A DNA stretch of 64,000 bases from Lactonifactor sp. BIOML-A5 (GTDB lineage Bacteria; Bacillota; Clostridia; Lachnospirales; Lachnospiraceae): positions 21,449-85,448 of the forward strand of contig NZ_WKYV01000024.1 of the NCBI RefSeq assembly GCF_009677585.1, written 5' to 3'. The notes beneath the pieces are model-generated. The model was not told where the DNA came from and did no database searches. It saw nothing but the letters and a program-made list of their open reading frames with translations. A program made the translations under genes and the position numbers. Numbering within the stretch: the stretch's first letter is position 1; each line of letters opens with the position of its first letter. Positions 44,442-52,910 of the stretch are shown here, piece after piece.

Positions 44442-45375
44442 GAAAATAGACTTATACCAATATATGGTATACATCATATTTATTGTGGTGCTGATTTTTT
44501 TCGCCGTATGGTTAGGACCAAGCTTTTTTTCCAGGTCTAACCTGCTGAATATTACCAGACAGACAGCTATGGTGTCTGTAATGGCCGTGGCTATGACGTT
44601 TATCATAGCCAGCGGGCAGATTGATTTATCCATAGGCGCAGTAGTTGCCCTGTCTGCGTTAATATCCGCATGGCTGCTGGAGAAGACAAACAGTATCGCC
44701 CTGGCCCTGTTCTGTGCCCTTTTAGTGGGAACGCTGGTGGGTATGATCAACGGACTGCTTGTGACTTATCTGAAGATTCCGGCCTTTCTGGCAACGCTGG
44801 GCATGATGAGTATTATCAGGGGATCTGCTATGTGGATGACGGCTACAAAAGCCATTACCATCCGCAATACCACCTTTAACAATGTATTCGGTATGGGAAC
44901 CATTGCCGGGGTTCCGATTGTGCTTCTCTGGACGCTGATTGCGCTTCTCATCGGACATATTGCGCTCAGATACCTTCCCTATGGAAAAAAGGTTCTGGCC
45001 ATAGGCGGAAACCAGACGTCAGCCTTTTATTCAGGTATCAACATTACAAGAATTAAAATTATGGTATTTGCCGTCATGGGATTTGCCTCCGCTTTTGCCG
45101 GGATTATATACTCTGCCAGAATGCAGACTGCCCGGTATACATACGGAGAAGGAGACGAAATGAACGTGATTGCCGCGGTGGTGCTGGGAGGTACTTCCAT
45201 GGCCGGAGGAAGCGGTAATATTATCGGTGCGGTGGTAGGCTCTCTGCTGCTTGGAGTCATCAACAACGGGCTAATCATCGGCGGGCTGGATACCAGCCAG
45301 CAGCAGATTGTCCGGGGGATTATTATTCTGCTGGCAGTAGCTCTTAGCACCTTCAATACAAAAGAACGTACATAG
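44422..45375 (+). CDS. Sugar ABC transporter permease (RbsC type)
   Basis: 317 residues with about nine or ten membrane segments. Conserved pieces are VMAVAMTFIIASGQIDLSIGAVVALSAL and NVIAAVVLGGTSMAGGSGNIIGAVVGSLL, both typical of the BPD_transp_2 family. The start is GTG at 44422 with GAGGAGG 10 bases upstream, inside the ATPase gene. With the preceding two genes it makes a complete importer. Confidence 0.93.
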   Translation: MRSKTIKKIDLYQYMVYIIFIVVLIFFAVWLGPSFFSRSNLLNITRQTAMVSVMAVAMTFIIASGQIDLSIGAVVALSALISAWLLEKTNSIALALFCALLVGTLVGMINGLLVTYLKIPAFLATLGMMSIIRGSAMWMTATKAITIRNTTFNNVFGMGTIAGVPIVLLWTLIALLIGHIALRYLPYGKKVLAIGGNQTSAFYSGINITRIKIMVFAVMGFASAFAGIIYSARMQTARYTYGEGDEMNVIAAVVLGGTSMAGGSGNIIGAVVGSLLLGVINNGLIIGGLDTSQQQIVRGIIILLAVALSTFNTKERT

Positions 45376-45394
45376 AGAAAGGAGTTTAATCGAT

Positions 45395-46231
45395 ATGAAA
45401 TATGCATTTAACACATGGGCGTACAGTCATTTTCCCTGCTGGGTGCCTTCTTACTCTTTTGAGGAGACAATAGAACGGCTGGCGAGGATTGGGTATGACG
45501 GCGTGGAGATCGGATGTGCACAGCCTCAGGCCTGGCCCTACTATATAGATAAAGAAAAAAGAAGGAACATGCGCAGAATTCTTGAGGATAATCAGATTTC
45601 TGTGGCCTCTGTACTTCCTGCGCCGGGGGGCGGCCCCGGGGGAAATATTGCTTCTGCCTGCGAAGAAGAGAGGGCATGGACGGTTCAGTATTGGAAAGAC
45701 TGTGTTGATCTCGGCCTGGAGATTGGTGACTGCAAAAGACTTTTATGTGTCTGCGGATGGTATATCTACGGCACAAAGTCCAGGGATGCCTGGAAGTGGG
45801 CTGTGGAGGGAATCTCAAAAGTGGCGGACTATGCAGCTAAGAGCGGTGTTGTCCTGATGCTGGAACCTACGGCGGCTGACAGCAATCTGGTAGAGTCCTG
45901 CGAGGATGCCATAAATATGATGGAGGATGTAGGGAAAGAGAATGTGAAGCTGATGTTCGATACCACCCATGCACTGTATAGAAATGAAGTGCCTTCTGAT
46001 TATGTGTATCTTATGGGGGAGAACCTGAAACATATCCATATGGCGGATAATGACAGAAAAGCACCGGGAACCGGGGGCTGTGATTTTGTGGATATTATGC
46101 GCGCCTTAAAGGAAATTCACTATGACGGTTATGTGACTATGGAAAATGGATTTCCTACCAGAGATTGTCATCCCGATGTGGTGGCCCGGCAGTCTCTGGA
46201 ATATTTGAAAAAAATAGAAGAATCGCTGTAG
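45395..46231 (+). CDS. Sugar isomerase/epimerase family TIM-barrel protein
   Basis: 278 residues of the AP-endonuclease-2-like TIM barrel. Metal-binding residues are visible in LMLEPTAADSN (Glu ~152), MFDTTHAL (Asp, ~186) , KHIHMADND (His, ~210) and VTMENGF (Glu, ~246). These enzymes use one divalent ion to isomerise or epimerise keto sugars. Here it probably acts on the keto intermediate made by the operon's dehydrogenases. Strong GAAAGGAG ribosome site 19 bases after the permease. Confidence 0.88.
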   Translation: MKYAFNTWAYSHFPCWVPSYSFEETIERLARIGYDGVEIGCAQPQAWPYYIDKEKRRNMRRILEDNQISVASVLPAPGGGPGGNIASACEEERAWTVQYWKDCVDLGLEIGDCKRLLCVCGWYIYGTKSRDAWKWAVEGISKVADYAAKSGVVLMLEPTAADSNLVESCEDAINMMEDVGKENVKLMFDTTHALYRNEVPSDYVYLMGENLKHIHMADNDRKAPGTGGCDFVDIMRALKEIHYDGYVTMENGFPTRDCHPDVVARQSLEYLKKIEESL

Positions 46232-46244
46232 CGGGAGGAAAATT

Positions 46245-47282
46245 ATGATTAAGGTTGGAGTGATTGGATGCGGCAAGATTGCGCAGGTGCGTCATCTTCC
46301 TGAATATGCTGAGAATAAAGATGCCGAGATTGCAGCAGTCTTCGACTTATGCCGGGAAAGAGCTGAGGAAGTGGCGGCCAGATATGGTGCAAGGGCTTAT
46401 GACTCTTACAGTGAGCTTCTGGCGGACCCTGATATAGATGCGGTGAGTGTATGCGCCGCAAATGCGGCTCACTGTGAGATTACAGTTGCAGCGCTGAGGG
46501 CAGGCAAGCATGTACTCTGTGAAAAGCCTATGGCAATTACCTTAGAAGAGTGCGAGCGAATGGTAGAGACGGCAAAAGAAACCGGAAAATATCTTATGGT
46601 AGGACACAATCAGCGGCTGACAAAGGCCCATGCAAAGGCAAAGGAGCTGCTTGGAAAGGGAGAAATCGGCAGCATATTAACTTTCCGCACTGCCTTCGGC
46701 CACAGCGGACCGGAAACTTGGGCCATTGACAGCAAAAGCATATGGTTTTTTGACAAAAAGATGGCTGCCTTCGGTGCAATGGCAGATTTAGGAATTCATA
46801 AAACCGATTTGATTCAGTATTTGACGGGACGCAGAATAGAAGAAGTTATGGCTGTAACTGCAACCTTGGATAAACAAGACGCATCCGGAAAGAAAATCGG
46901 GGTGGATGACAACTCTGTCTGTATCTATAAAATGGACAATGGAATCGTGGGAACCATGACCGCCAGCTGGACAAATTATGGGGCGGAAGAGAATTGGACA
47001 GTTTTGTACGGGACAGAGGGTGTCATGCACATATATGAAGACCCGAAATACTCCATCATAATTGAAAAGAAAGATGGAAGCCGGGTGTATTACCAGGCAG
47101 ATCAGATACAGACCAACACGTCGCAGACAAAATCCGGAATTATTGACGCATGGATAAGCTGTCTGACCGAGGGGAGAGAGCCGGAGATATCCGGTGAGGA
47201 AGCCCTGTGGGCTATGAGGGCGGTATTTGCAGCGTTAGAATCCGCAGAAACCGGAAAGGCGGTCAAAACAGCACCCCATTAG
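46245..47282 (+). CDS. Gfo/Idh/MocA family oxidoreductase
   Basis: 345 residues: N-terminal Rossmann domain (VGVIGCGKIAQVRHLPEY), the EKP motif in HVLCEKPMAITLEECERM (~92), and a C-terminal beta-sandwich with ADLGIHKTDLIQYLTG containing the conserved Asp-x3-His. The family oxidises or reduces sugars and inositols at C2 or C3, often glycoside C3. It starts 14 bases after the TIM-barrel gene. It is likely to pair with the Zn-dehydrogenase in an oxidation-epimerisation-reduction cycle. Confidence 0.92.
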   Translation: MIKVGVIGCGKIAQVRHLPEYAENKDAEIAAVFDLCRERAEEVAARYGARAYDSYSELLADPDIDAVSVCAANAAHCEITVAALRAGKHVLCEKPMAITLEECERMVETAKETGKYLMVGHNQRLTKAHAKAKELLGKGEIGSILTFRTAFGHSGPETWAIDSKSIWFFDKKMAAFGAMADLGIHKTDLIQYLTGRRIEEVMAVTATLDKQDASGKKIGVDDNSVCIYKMDNGIVGTMTASWTNYGAEENWTVLYGTEGVMHIYEDPKYSIIIEKKDGSRVYYQADQIQTNTSQTKSGIIDAWISCLTEGREPEISGEEALWAMRAVFAALESAETGKAVKTAPH

Positions 47283-47302
47283 GTTAGGAGGTATTAAGGT
47301 AA

Positions 47303-48292
47303 ATGAAAAGACCAATAACATTAGCATCCGGGCAATTTGGGGATATGGACTTGGAATCCTTGTGCCGTATGGCCTCTGAGATTGGATACGAAGGCCTGGA
47401 ACTGGCTTCTCACGCGCATTTTAATGTGACTGAGGCACTGGAGACGGAGGACTATATTCCCCGGGTGAAAGAAACCCTGGAGAAATATCACTTGAACTGT
47501 TATGCTGTTTCTGCCCATTTGACGGGGCAATGCGTGGGGGACAGATGGGATCCCAGGCTGGATAATTTTGCGCCGGGAGAGCTCTCCGGTCAGCCGGAGA
47601 AGATTCGGGAATGGGCAGCAGAGGAAATGAAGCGGACGGTGATTGCGGCTTCCAAAATGGGGGTTAAGGTTATCACAGGATTTACAGGATCTCCCTTATG
47701 GGCCTGGTGGTATTCTTATCCCCAGACTACCAGAACAATGATAGAACAGGGATATGAGGAGCTGTGTGAGCTGTGGAATCCTATCTTTGACGTGTTTGAC
47801 CAGTATGGGGTTAAGTTTGCCTTAGAAGTACATCCCACGGAGATTGCCTTTGATTACTATACCACAGAAGAGCTGCTGAAAAGATTTCGGTATCGTCCGG
47901 CATTGGGGATTAATTATGATCCCAGTCATCTGGTATGGCAGGGAGTGAATGAACTTACATTTCTCAGAGACTTCAGAGAGAGAATCTATCATGTCCACAT
48001 AAAAGATGTGAAGATAAACAGGAACGACAGAGCAGGCATTCTGGGATCTCATCTTGAATTCGGAGATACCAGAAGAGGATGGAACTTTGTGTCTGTGGGA
48101 CATGGGAATGTGGATTTCGACGGGATCGTCAGGGAATTAAATCAGATGGGATATGAGGGCCCCCTTTCTGTAGAATGGGAGGACTCCGGCATGGAAAGAG
48201 AAAAGGGCGCCAGGGAGTCATTTCAATATATACAAAAGATGAATTTTTCAACCTCTGATATTGCATTTGACGCGGCGCTGAAACAGGAATAG
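47303..48292 (+). CDS. Sugar isomerase/epimerase family TIM-barrel protein
   Basis: 329 residues, longer than the other TIM-barrel in the operon and only distantly similar to it. Metal-site residues are in FALEVHPTEIAFD (Glu ~175), INYDPSHLVWQG (Asp, His), YHVHIKDVKI and LSVEWED. The N-terminus TLASGQFGDMDLESLCRMAS and this length resemble the epimerases/hydrolases that accompany Gfo/Idh/MocA enzymes in keto-glycoside metabolism. Last gene of the operon, followed by a hairpin. Confidence 0.88.
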   Translation: MKRPITLASGQFGDMDLESLCRMASEIGYEGLELASHAHFNVTEALETEDYIPRVKETLEKYHLNCYAVSAHLTGQCVGDRWDPRLDNFAPGELSGQPEKIREWAAEEMKRTVIAASKMGVKVITGFTGSPLWAWWYSYPQTTRTMIEQGYEELCELWNPIFDVFDQYGVKFALEVHPTEIAFDYYTTEELLKRFRYRPALGINYDPSHLVWQGVNELTFLRDFRERIYHVHIKDVKINRNDRAGILGSHLEFGDTRRGWNFVSVGHGNVDFDGIVRELNQMGYEGPLSVEWEDSGMEREKGARESFQYIQKMNFSTSDIAFDAALKQE

Positions 48293-48311
48293 AAAAGGGA
48301 CTCAGACTATG

Positions 48312-48352
48312 TTCCCCGGCTGAATGGAAAAATTTACCATCAGCCGGGGAAT
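48312..48352 (+). terminator. Hairpin terminator of the glycoside operon
   Basis: TTCCCCGGCTGA pairs with CAGCCGGGGAA, extended by ATGG/CCAT around an A/T loop. A short T-rich stretch follows (GCTTTATCCTTT). Confidence 0.75.
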
Positions 48353-48365
48353 GCTTTATCCTTTA

Positions 48366-48390
48366 CAATTAAATGAAAAATATTTAATTG
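48366..48390. promoter_or_regulatory. Inverted repeat before the serine recombinase
   Basis: CAATTAAAT (48366-48374) and ATTTAATTG (48382-48390) around a 7-base spacer, directly before the AGGAGG of the recombinase gene. Possible operator or part of a recombination site. Confidence 0.5.
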
Positions 48391-48404
48391 CAGGAGGATA
48401 AGAT

Positions 48405-48998
48405 ATGCAGAGCAAAACCTATGGGTATGTCCGTGTATCCACAAAGGAACAGAATGAGGAACGCCAGATGATTGCCATGAGAGAATTTGGGGTGCCGGAT
48501 TCTGCTATTTACATGGACAAGCAGTCGGGAAAGGATTTTGAACGGCCGGACTATAAGCGGTTAATGAGAAGGCTAAAAGCGGGAGATGTTCTGGTAATTA
48601 AAAGCATCGATCGTCTGGGAAGAAATTATGATGAGATCTTAGAACAGTGGCGCACCATTACAAAGGTGAAGCACGCTGCCATTGTGGTTCTGGATATGCC
48701 TCTTTTAGATACCAGGCAGGGGCGGGATTTCACAGGAGTTCTGATTGCTGACATTGTGCTGCAGCTTTTAAGCTACGTGGCCCAGACAGAAAGAGAAAAT
48801 ATCCGGCAGCGGCAGGCAGAAGGGATTGCCGCCGCAAAAGCCCGGGGCGTACATATGGGCCGGCCGCCGATGAAAACACCGGCCGGCTTTTCTTCTGCAA
48901 AAAAGCTGTATCAGGCAGGAGGAATCAGCTCCCGGCAGGCGGCCGGGCAGCTGGGAATCTCATCCACTACATTCCTTCGCTGGGTCAGACAGCGTTAA
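48405..48998 (+). CDS. Small serine recombinase (resolvase/invertase family)
   Basis: 197 residues. The catalytic domain has the nucleophilic Ser in YGYVRVSTKEQN (~12), SIDRLGRNYDEI (Arg pair ~67-70) and TERENIRQRQAEGIAAAKARG (E helix); a C-terminal helix-turn-helix (FSSAKKLYQAGGISSRQAAG) binds DNA. Length and layout match Hin/resolvase-type enzymes that invert or resolve short DNA segments. It lies just outside the surface-protein cluster, and its last 4 bases overlap the end of the convergent HTH gene. A role in switching that cluster is an inference. Confidence 0.92.
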   Translation: MQSKTYGYVRVSTKEQNEERQMIAMREFGVPDSAIYMDKQSGKDFERPDYKRLMRRLKAGDVLVIKSIDRLGRNYDEILEQWRTITKVKHAAIVVLDMPLLDTRQGRDFTGVLIADIVLQLLSYVAQTERENIRQRQAEGIAAAKARGVHMGRPPMKTPAGFSSAKKLYQAGGISSRQAAGQLGISSTTFLRWVRQR

Positions 48999-50494
48999 GT
49001 CAGAAGTTCCCGGATTCTCTCCTTAATTTGGGACTTAACCTTTGCCCTGAATACCCCTGTATAGCCGGCACGATCTGCAATTTTAAGCAAATGCTCCTGA
49101 CAGAGATTTACTATCTCCGGCTGGAAGATTTCAAAAACGGTCAAAGGCTGTGCGGTTCGGACCAAGAGGGCCAGCTGTCCATCTTTCACTATAAGAGTGC
49201 CCTCTTTATCAACTCTTGGATCTATGGGTATAAAGTGGTAATTCTCAAAATTTTCTAAAATGCGGAGAATGTTCTTAAGATGCATGACGTAAATTTCCGG
49301 CGTGTAGTAAAGAGGGGGACCTTCGCCATAGGACAGAATAATTGGGACTTTTCCGCTTCGGACATCTTCCGCGCTGGCAAGACAGGCAATATCTATAAAG
49401 TCATGCTTTTTCCAACTTTCTTCAATTAGATGGAACTCCTCAAGGTACATTGATTCTAATCTTTTCAGTTTCGGCTGCTCGATATGGTCAATGCAGTATG
49501 TCATTATTTCCGGCGGTGCTGTCTCTGCCGACAGGGAGATTACCTTCTGGATACGGGCGCCGTTCAGGGACAGGAAGCGGGCAAAGCACTGCATCAGCTT
49601 CTCTGAGGTAGTATAAATGTTCTGCATAGGACGGCAGAGGGACAGGTAATCCTGGAATTGAGATGCGTATGTATGGGTCAGTCTATTGTCCGTGGTTATT
49701 ATAGTAGCGCCCCCGGACTGCTGATGGGCTATGGATGCAGAGGTCATAGCAATCTCTCCGGGTACTACGAGAAGCGTGCAGCGGTGGACACTGTCTCGAA
49801 TCCGGGGATAAACATAGGTAGTTACTCTTCTTGTTAAGTAAATGGGCAGCCAGCGGAGAAGAGAATCAAAGGCCATATTAACCTGAGAGGTGGGCGGCGC
49901 TATATGACAAAACCGGAATCCCCGGTGACAGAGGGTTAGGCCCCATTTCTGCAGACTGCCGGAAAATTCAAAGTCTTCAGAAATCCAGCTGTCATCTTCA
50001 TCTGAAAAGAGATAAATAGTATAAGACTTTTTCAGTGTGAGCAGATGCTGATATACGGCACGTGCGGCGGCGCGTTTTCCGTCATTTCCATAAAAGGCCC
50101 TGTTTTCCGCCCTTGCGGTTGCAGTCTCTGCCAGGGGCGGGGCATCTCCATCCTCAATGGACAGAGTTTCAAAGGTTCTTATAAAACGTCCCACCTCATC
50201 TGTTTCACCGCATAACCAATAGTATAGAACTTCTGTGAGTAAATCTTTTTTCATTGTTAGAGCCTGTCTGATACCCAACATTCCAGAGAGAGCCTGCCTT
50301 TGATACTGTGTGGTGCAGCGTTTTGCAAAAAAAGAAGACATGGCCTTTATCTGTTCTTTGTTTCTGGGAATTCCCCTGGTTCCTGTGCGGAGTCTGCTGA
50401 TGAGGGAGGGATCCACTTTGAGCTCTGTTGCAAGCATACGGTTTGTAACCTGTGTTAAATTAAATAAAAAAATTAGTTTTTCATAAAATTGCAT
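48995..50494 (-). CDS. HTH-domain protein of unknown function, probable regulator of the surface cluster
   Basis: 499 residues. The N-terminal ~60 residues look like a Cro/XRE-type helix-turn-helix (RMLATELKVDPSLISRLRTGTRGIPRNKEQIKAMSSFF). The remaining ~430 residues are soluble, without a motif I recognise. No signal or membrane segments. It is divergent from the riboswitch-controlled surface operon and convergent with the recombinase, with 4-base overlap at the stops. Large proteins of this form beside SipW clusters suggest a dedicated regulator, but the effector is unknown. Confidence 0.75.
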   Translation of the reverse strand: MQFYEKLIFLFNLTQVTNRMLATELKVDPSLISRLRTGTRGIPRNKEQIKAMSSFFAKRCTTQYQRQALSGMLGIRQALTMKKDLLTEVLYYWLCGETDEVGRFIRTFETLSIEDGDAPPLAETATARAENRAFYGNDGKRAAARAVYQHLLTLKKSYTIYLFSDEDDSWISEDFEFSGSLQKWGLTLCHRGFRFCHIAPPTSQVNMAFDSLLRWLPIYLTRRVTTYVYPRIRDSVHRCTLLVVPGEIAMTSASIAHQQSGGATIITTDNRLTHTYASQFQDYLSLCRPMQNIYTTSEKLMQCFARFLSLNGARIQKVISLSAETAPPEIMTYCIDHIEQPKLKRLESMYLEEFHLIEESWKKHDFIDIACLASAEDVRSGKVPIILSYGEGPPLYYTPEIYVMHLKNILRILENFENYHFIPIDPRVDKEGTLIVKDGQLALLVRTAQPLTVFEIFQPEIVNLCQEHLLKIADRAGYTGVFRAKVKSQIKERIRELLT

Positions 50495-50683
50495 AGAATC
50501 TCTCCTTTTCTTTAGTATACAAAAAGATGAGGATATTTACAATACAACTGTCACAGATAATGACATAAAAATGGCATTGCCAAAACGCGGGGAAGACTTG
50601 TTCTTTTATGGAAAAAGAAGTATTCTAAGGTCACAGATACAGAGTGTGTCGTTTGGGTTATTCTATATCTTTATCTTTGAAAC

Positions 50684-50803
50684 AAAAGGTACACTTTTTA
50701 TATCAATATAATGTCAAGATGATTGACACATTTAGACCGTCCTTGTGGGCGGTTTTTTGCTTATTTCAAGTATTCTTCTTATGCCACTAAAGGTGTACCA
50801 TAA
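50684..50803. other. Segment flanked by short inverted repeats upstream of the riboswitch
   Basis: AAAAGGTACACTTTT (from 50684) and AAAGGTGTACC (50789-50799) are imperfect inverted copies about 100 bases apart. Between them lie a TATAAT (50707-50712) and a terminator (50735-50756). A serine recombinase is encoded 1.7 kb away, so an invertible control element is conceivable, but the repeats are short and imperfect. Confidence 0.35.
50735..50756 (+). terminator. Rho-independent terminator upstream of the riboswitch
   Basis: GACCGTCC and GGGCGGTT around TTGT (one mismatch), followed by TTTTT. It would stop any transcript starting at the TATAAT at 50707. Confidence 0.7.
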
Positions 50804-50911
50804 ATTACAAGTACATATTTGGCACAGCTGTCGAAAGGCAGTGTCGCAAAGCTATAGGGGTTTCTCTTTTTCGCTTATGAGCGAAAGAAAGCCAGCCAGT
50901 TGTTTGAATTC
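50803..50911 (+). ncRNA. Cyclic di-GMP-I (GEMM) riboswitch
   Basis: The aptamer core is clear: GGCACAG, then stem CTGTC-GAAA-GGCAG with a GNRA tetraloop (50828-50841), then GTCGCAAAGCTATAGGG (from 50843), a variable hairpin TTTCGCTTATGAGCGAAA, and the 3' strand AAGCCAGCCAGTTG. These correspond to the conserved GEMM elements CGAAAG, CGCAAAGC and GCCxGxxUxxC. The closing helix P1 pairs AATTACAA with TTGTTTGAATT. A terminator follows at 50914, so bound c-di-GMP probably decides whether transcription proceeds into the HU-SipW-surface protein operon. The direction (on or off) is not determined. Confidence 0.82.
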
Positions 50912-50913
50912 AT

Positions 50914-50947
50914 AAGAGCAGCTTTGCAGAGCAGGCTCTTTTTTTTA
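50914..50947 (+). terminator. Riboswitch expression-platform terminator
   Basis: AAGAGC (50914-50919) pairs with GCTCTT (50935-50940), with further AGC/GCA pairing inside, followed by a run of eight T. It lies directly after the aptamer P1 helix. Confidence 0.78.
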
Positions 50948-51007
50948 CCGATTTTCGGATTAACGCACTTTATCTCCTATAAAAAAGCAGGAAAGGAAGC
51001 TATCCAG

Positions 51008-51340
51008 ATGGAAAAAGAATGTATACTTCTTAGAGTTGCAGAGCGGTCAGGGTACAGCCTGGCCGAGACGGAGCAGTTTTACACGGCGTTTGTGGAAGTC
51101 TTTACTGAGATTCTGGGACAGGGGGAGACTATGGAATGCCTGCCGGAATGGGGCCGTTTCATTCCAAAAGTGAATGACAATCCGGCGAGAAACCCCAATT
51201 CACCCCGGAATCCTAAAAAGATGCATTGCTTTGTGCAGTTCAAACCGGGAAAAAAGCTGGAGAGAGCCCTTTGCCTGGGGGCTTCCCATCGTATGTCCGG
51301 GGACGCGGACACGCTCCCCAAAGGAATTGAAAAGGGATAG
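51008..51340 (+). CDS. HU-family DNA-binding-like protein
   Basis: About 110 residues. The helical half is followed by the beta arm PEWGRFIPKVNDNPARNPNSP and FVQFKPGKKLERAL, which corresponds to the end of HU (FKPGKxLKxxV). The canonical RNPxTG arm tip is changed to RNPNSPRNPKK. A nucleoid-type DNA-bending role is inferred. I use ATG 51008 (AAAGGAAG upstream) because the longer frame from 50900 would start inside the riboswitch. First gene behind the riboswitch. Confidence 0.75.
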   Translation: MEKECILLRVAERSGYSLAETEQFYTAFVEVFTEILGQGETMECLPEWGRFIPKVNDNPARNPNSPRNPKKMHCFVQFKPGKKLERALCLGASHRMSGDADTLPKGIEKG

Positions 51341-51438
51341 CCGGCCTATCCGGCGTCTCCTCGTGGGATGGCGCGGATGTGCTTGAAAGGGTAACCTGAA
51401 TCTAGTATGGGCTAATAAAATGGAAAAGAGGGATCTCT

Positions 51439-52077
51439 GTGAAAAACGAAAAGAAAAGTTTACCGTCATTGTCCGGTGTGATCGGTATTTTAATGTGTGT
51501 GATATTTATTCCTGTTATTATTGTTAACCTGATTTTAATTATCAGCAGTTATAGTAATCCGGACGAAATTCCTGGTGTATTCGGTGTAAAGCCTGCTGTG
51601 GTGCTCTCCGGCTCTATGGAGCCTGCCATACAGGCGGGAGATTTGATCTTTATACGGGAGACAGACCCAAGTGACTTACAGAAAGATGACGTAATTTGTT
51701 ATCTTTCCTCAGGAAAGGCAATTACGCACAGGATTGCCGGGATAACCACAGGGGAAGACGGAAAGCTTCAGTTTGTAACCCGCGGAGATGCCAATAATTC
51801 TGAGGATCAGCTGCCGGTCAGCGCCGGGCAGATTCAGGGGATTTGGAAAGGCGGACGCATCGGGGGACTGGGCAATTTCATCCTTTTTATGCAGTCAACC
51901 ACTGGCATGATTCTTTTTATTATCTGCCCGCTGCTGCTTTTCTTCCTCTGGGATATCTGGCACCGGCGGCGGCTGGATCAGGCTGAGAATGCCCGTACCA
52001 AGGAACTGGAGGCGGAGCTGAACGCACTGAGGGCTGGGAAAGAGACAGAGAAAGAGAAGCCGGATATAGAAACCTAA
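51439..52077 (+). CDS. sipW: SipW-type signal peptidase I
   Basis: 212 residues. Two membrane segments (~10-37 and ~150-172) flank the catalytic domain. The nucleophile is in VVLSGSMEPAIQAGD (Ser ~60), and the general base is His in AITHRIAG (~98) rather than Lys, the mark of the ER/archaeal-type SipW peptidases. It processes the atypical signal peptides of the TasA/camelysin-like proteins encoded downstream. GTG start at 51439, preceded by AGAGGGA. Confidence 0.9.
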   Translation: MKNEKKSLPSLSGVIGILMCVIFIPVIIVNLILIISSYSNPDEIPGVFGVKPAVVLSGSMEPAIQAGDLIFIRETDPSDLQKDDVICYLSSGKAITHRIAGITTGEDGKLQFVTRGDANNSEDQLPVSAGQIQGIWKGGRIGGLGNFILFMQSTTGMILFIICPLLLFFLWDIWHRRRLDQAENARTKELEAELNALRAGKETEKEKPDIET

Positions 52078-52253
52078 TATTGTATGCATTGGCCTTAAGC
52101 CTGCGGGCACAGCGCAGGGGACAGGGCAATACAGAACCGGGTGCGAAAGTGTGCCTGGGATAAAGTGCCGCAGGCACACGGGAGCCGTGTCTGGGCCAAA
52201 TGATTTTTAGCTGACAGGGTTCCCTTACAAAGACAGAAAGAGAGGATAACGTT

Positions 52254-52865
52254 ATGAAAAGAAAATCTCAAGCATCGCGTCTCGGCGTCCTGGCACTGGC
52301 CCTGACACTTGTCACCACCTGCCTTACGGGCGGAACCATGGCCAAATATGTTACCGAGGTTACCGGCAATGCAACAGCTGCTGTGGCAGCCTGGAGTTTC
52401 AAAGTTAACAATGAAGAGACTACTATGACGAATATTGATCTGGGAAGTACGGCAAACAGAACTGCTTACGTTACAGATGATATTAAGGAGGGGGTGATTG
52501 CTCCCGGAACGTCTGGAAGTTTTGATATTGTAATTGATGGCAGCGGCAGTGAGGTTGGCGTGGACTACAAATTAAATATTGCAGCAGCAGATGGAACAAC
52601 ACTTCCTAGTGATTTGACCTTTACTACTGATAATGCTTCTAGTGGTACCCAAGCCTCTTATACACTTAATAATGAATTAACAGGTACTATTGATTATGCA
52701 GACGGCGCTACGGCTATGAAGAAAACGATTACTGTTAAATGGACGTGGGATTTTGGAGACAGCGATACCAAAGACAGTAATGATAACAGTTATGCAGATA
52801 AAGACTGGACCCTGAATATTACCGCAACGGGTACACAGGCTGAACCAACCGCTCAGAATCCTTAA
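52254..52865 (+). CDS. TasA/camelysin-like major surface subunit with SipW-type signal peptide
   Basis: 203 residues. The signal peptide ends LTGGTMAKYVTEVTGNATA, the typical SipW-processed form, followed by a mature all-beta domain of ~165 residues rich in Thr, Asp, Asn and Gly with few charged Lys. It is the likely fibre or matrix subunit. Local base composition is more AT-rich than its neighbours (for example positions 52560-52720), and a strong hairpin follows, as expected for a highly expressed first structural gene. Confidence 0.82.
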   Translation: MKRKSQASRLGVLALALTLVTTCLTGGTMAKYVTEVTGNATAAVAAWSFKVNNEETTMTNIDLGSTANRTAYVTDDIKEGVIAPGTSGSFDIVIDGSGSEVGVDYKLNIAAADGTTLPSDLTFTTDNASSGTQASYTLNNELTGTIDYADGATAMKKTITVKWTWDFGDSDTKDSNDNSYADKDWTLNITATGTQAEPTAQNP

Positions 52866-52910
52866 CAAATATATTCGTCCTTCTGTGCCGGGGCGTATTA
52901 CCGAAGGCTT

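Noticed and set aside
45408..45818. Minus-strand frame of 136 codons
   Set aside because: Antisense to the sugar isomerase gene and without any supporting signal.
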